Shown one piece after another: positions 6,313 through 10,531 of a stretch of DNA of 10,531 nt. Made by a program: the position numbers and the translations under genes. The DNA is taken from NCBI GenBank assembly GCA_025934635.1, contig JAICWX010000298.1:1-10531 (forward strand). Direction: 5' to 3'. Below the pieces are notes generated by a model. It saw only the letters and a list, made by a program, of their open reading frames with translations. It was not told the origin of the DNA and ran no database searches. Source of the DNA: Streptosporangiaceae bacterium (GTDB taxonomy: Bacteria > Actinomycetota > Actinomycetes > Streptosporangiales > Streptosporangiaceae). Numbering within the stretch: the first letter of the stretch is position 1; each line of letters opens with the position of its first letter.

Positions 6313-7836
6313 ATGACCGCAGTGGATCATGGTGCTGCCCAGCTGGCCGTTCCGCCGCAGGCGGCGGGACCGGACGGCGTCCGGGCCGCCCGGGAGCCAG
6401 GAGTAGCGGCGCAGTCATCGCTGGCGTCTGCGCCGGCCTCTACGGTGGCGCCGGCGGCCGCGCTGCCCCGCGACCCGCAGGCTCGCCTGGCGGCCCTGTT
6501 CGATCCGGGCACGCTGGAGATCTTGCCGGCCGGGCCCGAGGAGCGCAGCGGGGTCGCGGCGGGCGCCGGCCTGGTGCACGGCGCGGGCGTGGTGGCCTTC
6601 GCCTCCGATCCCCGGGTGCAGGGCGGTGCGATGGGCACCGCGGGCTGCGCGGCGATCGTCGCGGCTTATGACGAGGCCCTGTCGCGGGGCGTGCCGGTCG
6701 TGGGCCTGTGGCACTCCGGCGGGGCCCGGCTGGCCGAGGGCGTGGCCAGCCTGCACGCGGTCGGAACGGTGTTCGCCGCGATGACCCGCGCGTCCGGGCG
6801 GGTGCCGCAGATCTCGGTGGTGCTCGGCCCGGCGGCCGGCGGCGCCGCGTACGGCCCGGCGCTGACCGACATCGTGATCCTGTCCGGTCCGGGCCGCATC
6901 TTCGTCACCGGCCCTGACGTGGTGCGCTCGGTGACCGGCGAGGACGTGGACATGGAGCGGCTCGGCGGCCCCGAGCCGCACAGCCGCCGGTCCGGGGTGG
7001 TGCACGTGGTCACCGGGACCGACGCGGAAGCGCTGGACCGGGCCCGCGAACTCGCATCCATGCTGAGCGACCAGGGCAAGGTCACCGAGGACGCCGACGA
7101 CCGCGACCTGTCGGGACTGCTGCCCGAGTCCGCGCGCCGCGCGTACGACGTGCACCTGCTGACGAACGCGCTGCTGGACTCGCCCGGCATCGAGCTCCAT
7201 CCCCGCTGGGCGCCGAACATCGTGACCATACTGGGCCGCCTGGCCGGCCGCACCGTCGGCGTGGTGGCCAGCAACCCGATGCGGCTCGGCGGCTGCCTGG
7301 ACGCCGCCTCGGCCGAGAAGGCGGCGCGCTTCGTGCGGATGTGCGACGCGTTCGGCGTACCGCTGGTGGTCCTGGTGGACGTGCCCGGGTACCTGCCCGG
7401 GGTCGGCCAGGAATGGGACGGCGTGGTCCGCCGGGGCGCCAAGCTGCTGCACGCCTTCGCCGAGGCCACGGTCCCCCGGGTCACGCTGGTGACCCGCAAG
7501 GCCTACGGCGGCGCCTACATCGCGATGAACTCCCGCTCGCTCGGCGCGACGCGCGTCTTCGCCTGGCCCGGCGCCGAGATCGCCGTGATGGGCGCCGTGG
7601 CCGCGGTACGCATCCTGCACCGGCGCACGCTGGCCACGGTGCCGCCGGAGAAGCTCCACGAGGCCGAGACGCAGCTGGCCGAGGAGCACGAGGCCACCGC
7701 GGGCGGACTGCAGCGCGCCGTCGACCTCGGAGTCGTCGACGCGGTGATCGAACCCAGCCAGACGCGCCGCGAGCTGGCCCGGGCCATCGCCGAGGCGCCC
7801 CCGCTGAAGGGCACTCACGCCAACATCCCGCTGTAG
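6313..7836 (+). CDS. accD6: Acyl-CoA carboxylase beta subunit (carboxyltransferase), AccD6-like
   Basis: Carboxyltransferase subunit of a biotin-dependent acyl-CoA carboxylase; moves CO2 from carboxybiotin on a separate alpha subunit (not in this window) to acetyl-CoA or propionyl-CoA. With this position next to fabF, malonyl-CoA supply is the likely role. Two crotonase-like halves are visible: GPAAGGAAYGPA (172-183) for one oxyanion hole and RKAYGGAYIAMNS (395-407) for the other, plus LWHSGGARLAEGV, FVTGPDVVRSVTGEDVDM, VVLVDVPGYLPGVGQEWDG and the end GTHANIPL. These match M. tuberculosis AccD6 closely as I recall it. There is no N-terminal zinc ribbon, unlike E. coli AccD. The ATG at 6313 has GAGGAG 7 nt upstream; a GTG at 6256 would add 19 residues but lacks such a site. 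Residues 1-52 are an Ala/Pro-rich extension, making 507 residues against about 473. Confidence 0.92.
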   Translation: MTAVDHGAAQLAVPPQAAGPDGVRAAREPGVAAQSSLASAPASTVAPAAALPRDPQARLAALFDPGTLEILPAGPEERSGVAAGAGLVHGAGVVAFASDPRVQGGAMGTAGCAAIVAAYDEALSRGVPVVGLWHSGGARLAEGVASLHAVGTVFAAMTRASGRVPQISVVLGPAAGGAAYGPALTDIVILSGPGRIFVTGPDVVRSVTGEDVDMERLGGPEPHSRRSGVVHVVTGTDAEALDRARELASMLSDQGKVTEDADDRDLSGLLPESARRAYDVHLLTNALLDSPGIELHPRWAPNIVTILGRLAGRTVGVVASNPMRLGGCLDAASAEKAARFVRMCDAFGVPLVVLVDVPGYLPGVGQEWDGVVRRGAKLLHAFAEATVPRVTLVTRKAYGGAYIAMNSRSLGATRVFAWPGAEIAVMGAVAAVRILHRRTLATVPPEKLHEAETQLAEEHEATAGGLQRAVDLGVVDAVIEPSQTRRELARAIAEAPPLKGTHANIPL

Positions 7837-7840
7837 CCCT

Positions 7841-7869
7841 GCCCCCGGGCCGAGCCGCGGCCCAGGGGC
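7841..7869. terminator. Stem-loop between convergent accD6 and prcA, likely bidirectional terminator
   Basis: GCCCCCGGGCC (7841-7851) and GGCCCAGGGGC (7859-7869) pair over 11 positions with one C/A mismatch and a 7-nt loop GAGCCGC. It sits in the 55-nt gap between the accD6 stop (7836) and the prcA stop (7892), where transcription from both sides must end. There is no U-tract on either strand. Confidence 0.65.
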
Positions 7870-7891
7870 TGGCGCTGAGGAGGGTCGTCCT

Positions 7892-8824
7892 TTACAGGGG
7901 GCTGCCGCCGCTGAGGCCGGTGCCGCGGTCGGAGCTGCCGGGGGTGGGGCCGGTAGGCGGGCCGGTGTCGGCGGGGCGGGGCGGGGCGGACTCCGAGGCG
8001 GGCGGCGCCGAGCCGGAGGCGGGGGACGCCGGGCCGGAGCCTTCGCCCGAGGCGGAGGCGGAGCCGGAGGTGCCGGAGCCGGAGGTGCCGGAGTCCTCGC
8101 CGCCGTCGCCGTCGCCGTCGGAAGAATCGGTGGCCGGGCGGGATTCGGCGAGCAGTTCCTCGAGCCGGGCGCCGCGGATGCGGCGGAAGGTCCGGTGATC
8201 GCGGGTGCGATCCAGGATGGCCACTTCCAGCTGGGCGACCGTGTAGTCGCCGTTGCCGGGGGTGGACAGCGCGGCCAGCGCGGCGGCGAACGCCTCGGAC
8301 AGGGACATGCCGTCGGCGTAGCGCTCCTTGAGGGCGGCGGACACCTGGTCCGCCTGGCCGCCGAAGGCCACGAAGCCGGGCTCGTCGGTTACCGAGCCGT
8401 CGAAGGTGATCCGGTAGATCTGGTCGTCGCTGGGCTTGGTACCCACCTCGGCGACGACGATCTCCACCTCGAACGGCTTCAGCTGCTCGGTGAAGATGGT
8501 GCCGAGGGTCTGCGCGTACCAGTTGGCGATGCCGCGAGCGGTCACGTCGTGCCGGTCGAACTGGTAGCCGGTGATGTCCGCGTAGGTGACGCCGGCCTTG
8601 CGCAGGTTCTCGTACTCGTTGTACCGGCCGACCGCGGCGAACGCGATCCGGTCGTAGATCTCGCTGATCTTGTGCAGCGCGCTCGACGGGTTCGGCGCCA
8701 CCATGAGGATTCCGCCCGCGTACTGGAGCGTTACGCAGCTGCGGCCGCGCGCGATTCCCTGCCGCGCATACTCGGCCTTGTCCCGCATCGCCTGTGCGGG
8801 TGACACGTAGAACGGCATTGACAC
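7892..8824 (-). CDS. prcA: 20S proteasome subunit alpha
   Basis: Forms the outer heptameric rings of the 20S proteasome, which gate substrate entry and dock the Mpa/ARC ATPase. Actinobacterial PrcA blocks are clear: [27 protein letters not shown] at the gate end (in two parts), [44 protein letters not shown], and the LEVAILDR strand near 199-206. The start is GTG at 8824, with AAGGA 9 nt upstream; an ATG two codons later (8818) would sit 15 nt from that site and is less likely. The conserved body ends near residue 228. Residues 229-310 are a low-complexity tail of Ser, Gly, Pro, Asp, Glu, Thr and Ala, while M. tuberculosis PrcA is only 248 residues in all. It is the last gene of the - strand cluster, 52 nt after prcB. 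pafA, which often follows prcA, is not here. Confidence 0.96.
   Translation of the reverse strand: MSMPFYVSPAQAMRDKAEYARQGIARGRSCVTLQYAGGILMVAPNPSSALHKISEIYDRIAFAAVGRYNEYENLRKAGVTYADITGYQFDRHDVTARGIANWYAQTLGTIFTEQLKPFEVEIVVAEVGTKPSDDQIYRITFDGSVTDEPGFVAFGGQADQVSAALKERYADGMSLSEAFAAALAALSTPGNGDYTVAQLEVAILDRTRDHRTFRRIRGARLEELLAESRPATDSSDGDGDGGEDSGTSGSGTSGSASASGEGSGPASPASGSAPPASESAPPRPADTGPPTGPTPGSSDRGTGLSGGSPL
8063..8118 (-). repeat. Short tandem repeats encoding the PrcA tail
   Basis: A 15-nt unit GCCGGAGGTGCCGGA (+ strand) occurs twice in a row (8063-8077, 8078-8092) and encodes two SGTSG units. Just beyond, CGCCGT repeats about three times (8101-8118) and encodes Asp-Gly pairs. Both lie in the low-complexity tail of prcA, suggesting growth by repeat slippage that keeps the frame. 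Confidence 0.7.
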
Positions 8825-8876
8825 CGCGGACGTTCCTTTTCCCTAGGTAATGGGTCGGGCTGAGGCGGGAGGCCGG

Positions 8877-9803
8877 CTAGCCGCCGTTGCGCAGCGGCGC
8901 CGACGGGCCGTCCGGGAGGTTCATCCGTTCCCGTACGACCAGCTCGGAGATCCGCTCGGATTCGGCTTCCGGCAGCTTATGGAAACCGTCGGCCGTGATC
9001 GTGGCGATGACCGGGAAGATGCGCCGGGTCAGGTCCGGCCCGCCGGTCGCCGAGTCGTCATCGGCGGCGTCGTACAGGGCCTGCACGCAGGCCAGCACGA
9101 CGTCGTCCGCGGACATGCCGTCGGCGTAGAGCTTCTTCAGCGCGCCCCGGGCGAACAGCGACCCCGAGCCGATGGAGTAGAACCGCTGCTCCTCGTACGG
9201 GCCGCCGGCCACGTCGTAGCTGAAGATCCGGCCCGTGCCGGCGCTCTCGTCATAGCCGACGAACAGCGGCACCACGACCAGGCCCTGCATGGCCGCGCCC
9301 AGGTTCCCCCGGACCATCGTGGCCAGCCGGTTCGCCTTGCCCTCGAGGGACAGCGACCGGCCCTCCATCTTCTCGTAGTGCTCGAGCTCGACCTGGAAGA
9401 GCCGGGTGAACTCGATCCCGAGGCTGCCGGTGCCCGCGTAGCCCATGCCGGAGTACTCGTCGCTGCGGAAGACCTTCTCCACGTCCCGCTTGGCGATCAT
9501 GTTCCCGGCGGTGGCGCGGCGGTCGCCGGCCAGTACCACTCCCCCGTCGCAGACGGCGGCCACGATCGTGGTGGCGTGCGGCAGGTCGCGGACGACCTGG
9601 GACACCTGGCCATCACCCGGCTGGGGGCCCAGGCGCCCGGGCAGCAGCCCGGGCGAGTGCGAGGCGAGGAAGTCGGTGAACGAGGAGGTCTGCCGGCCAA
9701 GGAAACCCGAGCCGGAACCGCCAGCCGCACCCGGACCCCAGCCGGACGCGATCGGGTTCCCGGCGAACGGTCCTGATTGGCTGCGGTCGAAAAACGAGCC
9801 CAC
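8877..9803 (-). CDS. prcB: 20S proteasome subunit beta
   Basis: Catalytic subunit of the inner rings; an N-terminal-threonine hydrolase made as a proprotein. The mature enzyme begins at Thr78 in [13 protein letters not shown], with Asp17 in AGDRRAT and Lys33 in DVEKVF (mature numbering) in the expected places; other blocks are [47 protein letters not shown] and [17 protein letters not shown]. The start is GTG at 9803 with GGGAGGAGG (+ strand 9810-9818) 6 nt upstream. Upstream codons in the same frame look non-conserved, so this start is preferred. It gives a 77-residue propeptide, Gly/Ser-rich at first and then carrying the recognisable [18 protein letters not shown]. tuberculosis has about 57. 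Length is 308 residues. It is separated from pup by 130 nt and from prcA by 52 nt. Confidence 0.97.
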   Translation of the reverse strand: MGSFFDRSQSGPFAGNPIASGWGPGAAGGSGSGFLGRQTSSFTDFLASHSPGLLPGRLGPQPGDGQVSQVVRDLPHATTIVAAVCDGGVVLAGDRRATAGNMIAKRDVEKVFRSDEYSGMGYAGTGSLGIEFTRLFQVELEHYEKMEGRSLSLEGKANRLATMVRGNLGAAMQGLVVVPLFVGYDESAGTGRIFSYDVAGGPYEEQRFYSIGSGSLFARGALKKLYADGMSADDVVLACVQALYDAADDDSATGGPDLTRRIFPVIATITADGFHKLPEAESERISELVVRERMNLPDGPSAPLRNGG

Positions 9804-9933
9804 CGCGGACCTCCTCCCGTAGTCATAGTGAACGTATGTAACTGACCCTACTGCCACGGCTGAGCGCGGCAGGACACGAGAGGCGCCGACGCGTCCGCCT
9901 ACGGCGAACCGGCCGACGCCGACGGTGCTGCGG
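9804..9933 (-). promoter_or_regulatory. pup-prcB spacer with weak hairpin and AT-richer patch
   Basis: This 130-nt gap is long for genes of one operon. It holds an imperfect inverted repeat, TGCCACG (9852-9858) with CGCGGCA (9865-9871), one mismatch and a 6-nt loop, and an AT-richer patch at 9822-9845 just upstream of the prcB ribosome binding site. A separate prcBA promoter or an attenuator could lie here, but I see no convincing -35 and -10 pair. The prcB Shine-Dalgarno occupies 9810-9818. Confidence 0.3.
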
Positions 9934-10143
9934 CTACTGGCCGCCCTTTTGCACGTAAGACCGGACGAACTCCTCGGCGTTCTCCTCGAGCACCTCGTCG
10001 ATCTCGTCGAGGATCGCGTCCACGTCGTCGGAGAGCTTCTCCTGCCGCTCCCTGACCTCCTCGGTGCTCCCGGTCTCGGTCTCCTCGGTCTCCTCGGCGC
10101 GCCTCGTGGTCTGCCGCTGACCGCCTGTGTCCTTCGTTGCCAT
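9934..10143 (-). CDS. pup: Prokaryotic ubiquitin-like protein Pup
   Basis: Small, mostly disordered protein tag that PafA ligates through its C-terminal glutamate to lysines of proteins sent to the Mpa-proteasome. The 69 residues begin [11 protein letters not shown] and carry the conserved stretch [20 protein letters not shown], the helix that docks on Mpa, then [19 protein letters not shown]. The last residue is Gln, so deamidation by Dop to Glu is needed before ligation, as in mycobacteria and Streptomyces. The ATG at 10143 has GGAGG (+ strand 10151-10155) 7 nt upstream; the frame is open further upstream, but this start fits both the ribosome site and the family N-terminus. Only one lysine follows the N-terminal one before the Lys of the QEKLS segment, and another is in VQKGG. 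The order dop-pup-prcB-prcA is the standard proteasome cluster. Confidence 0.98.
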   Translation of the reverse strand: MATKDTGGQRQTTRRAEETEETETGSTEEVRERQEKLSDDVDAILDEIDEVLEENAEEFVRSYVQKGGQ

Positions 10144-10165
10144 GTAACTACCTCCGTCAGTCCCA

Positions 10166-10197
10166 ACGCTATCGTCACCCGTGGGAGTCCCGCCCAA
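10166..10197 (-). promoter_or_regulatory. Weak candidate promoter for pup
   Basis: On the - strand TTGGGC (+ 10192-10197) is followed after 18 nt by GATAGC (+ 10168-10173), which overlaps TAGCGT (+ 10166-10171), close to the actinobacterial -10 pattern TAGRRT. This would start transcription about 20 nt before the pup ATG, just upstream of its Shine-Dalgarno. The match to consensus is modest and the region is GC-rich, so this is a guess from position. Confidence 0.2.
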
Positions 10198-10266
10198 TCC
10201 CGCCAGGGGTAAATCGGTACGAACTCGCGATCGGAATCCGAGCCCCGGACGTGTGACTAGAGGGAT

Positions 10267-10308
10267 GCTAGCGGGGGGCTCCGGGGGGTCGTCCCCCCGG
10301 GCTAGCCC
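10267..10308. repeat. G6/C6 hairpin element in the dop-pup spacer, possible terminator
   Basis: CCGGGGGG (10281-10288) and CCCCCCGG (10293-10300) form a perfect 8-bp stem with a TCGT loop. Another G6 lies at 10273-10278, GCTAGC flanks the whole on both sides (10267-10272, 10301-10306), and the right flank is part of the palindrome GGGCTAGCCC (10299-10308). On the - strand it begins 11 nt after the dop stop, so it may act as a dop terminator or attenuator before pup. It shares TCGTCCCCCCGGG and the G6-4 nt-G6 lead-in with the element inside fabD. The remaining 175-nt spacer holds the pup ribosome site and little else. Confidence 0.55.
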
Positions 10309-10318
10309 TCGGAGCGCG

Positions 10319-10531
10319 TTACTCCTGGCCGGTAAGCGCGGCGACCAGTTCGGCGGCGCTGCGGCAGCGGTCGAGCAGCTCGCCCACGTGCGCCCGGGTG
10401 CCGCGCAGCGGCTCGAGCGTGGGGACGCGCTGCAGCGATTCCCGGCCGGGGATGTCGAAGATCACCGAGTCCCACGAGGCGGCCGCCACCGACTCCGGGT
10501 ACTGCCGCAGGCAGCGGCCGCGGAAGTAGGC
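10319..10531 (-). CDS. dop: Pup deamidase/depupylase Dop, C-terminal end (5' part outside window)
   Basis: Dop converts the C-terminal Gln of Pup to Glu and also removes Pup from tagged proteins; it is a glutamine-synthetase-like ATP-dependent enzyme. Only the last 70 residues before the TAA are present, out of about 500. The blocks [19 protein letters not shown] and [11 protein letters not shown], then [20 protein letters not shown], are those I recall from the Dop C-terminal domain. The PafA ligase is a paralogue with a related fold, but the position directly before pup and the wording of the SWDSVIFD and [11 protein letters not shown] segments favour Dop. The catalytic N-terminal part cannot be checked here. 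Confidence 0.9.
   Translation of the reverse strand, partial: AYFRGRCLRQYPESVAAASWDSVIFDIPGRESLQRVPTLEPLRGTRAHVGELLDRCRSAAELVAALTGQE

Noticed and set aside
6415..7818. Antisense open frame of about 467 codons opposite accD6
   Set aside because: Composition is Arg/His/Gly-rich and shows no family blocks; AccD6 on the + strand is conserved end to end.
6313..7836. E. coli-type AccD or propionyl-CoA carboxylase beta subunit for the accD6 gene
   Set aside because: There is no zinc-ribbon cysteine set at the N-terminus. Close resemblance to mycobacterial AccD6 and the place after fabF favour AccD6, though some propionyl-CoA activity is possible.
8850..9776. + strand open frame of about 308 codons opposite prcB
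   Set aside because: The - strand encodes PrcB with intact catalytic residues and a strong ribosome site; the + frame has no recognisable features.
9822..9845. Definite prcBA promoter in the AT-richer patch
   Set aside because: TACGTT is a possible -10 on the - strand, but the position 17 nt further upstream reads CCGTGG, which does not resemble a -35, so no promoter is claimed.
10319..10531. PafA (Pup ligase) in place of Dop at the right edge
   Set aside because: The C-terminal segments and the position directly upstream of pup fit Dop better; only 70 residues are visible, so a small doubt remains.
1..10531. CRISPR array, tRNA or rRNA gene, insertion sequence, phage gene or biosynthetic-cluster gene
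   Set aside because: I found no spaced direct repeats, cloverleaf, transposase motif or phage-type protein; all large frames belong to housekeeping families.

Overview
The window is GC-rich (roughly 70% by eye) with third-position G/C bias, GTG starts and purine-rich Shine-Dalgarno sites. It encodes Pup, 20S proteasome subunits and a Dop-like enzyme beside a FAS-II cluster with a PucR-type FasR regulator, a combination that points to Actinomycetota. A Streptosporangiales or related filamentous actinomycete is a guess; genus cannot be settled from the sequence alone.

Left part, all on the + strand: the C-terminal third of the pyruvate dehydrogenase E1 gene aceE (cut by the window edge) is followed after 3 nt by fasR. 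A 126-nt gap with a GC stem and a small inverted repeat precedes the fatty-acid cluster fabD - fabH - acpP - fabF - accD6. PDH makes acetyl-CoA. AccD6 is the carboxyltransferase subunit that makes malonyl-CoA, FabD moves malonyl to ACP, FabH starts chains, FabF elongates them, and FasR probably controls the set. Gap sizes vary: fabD/fabH 4 nt, fabH/acpP 96 nt with a 36-nt perfect palindrome over the fabH stop, acpP/fabF a 4-nt overlap, fabF/accD6 87 nt with two 12-nt palindromes.

Right part, all on the - strand and convergent with the first: dop (C-terminal end only, at the right edge), pup, prcB and prcA, read right to left. A GC stem-loop lies in the 55-nt gap between the accD6 and prcA stops. 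Pup ends in Gly-Gly-Gln, so it needs Dop to become a conjugatable Glu form; PrcB and PrcA form the 20S core that degrades pupylated proteins.

Most of this is well-known housekeeping. The least ordinary points are: FabD carries a C-terminal domain of about 95 residues that looks like a biotin-carrier (BCCP-like) fold without the biotinylated lysine, in an operon with AccD6; that domain is split by an in-frame G6/C6-type hairpin element; a related element lies between dop and pup; a 36-nt palindrome contains the fabH stop codon; and PrcA has a low-complexity acidic/Ser-Gly-Pro tail of about 80 residues. I saw no tRNA, rRNA, CRISPR array, transposase or phage gene.
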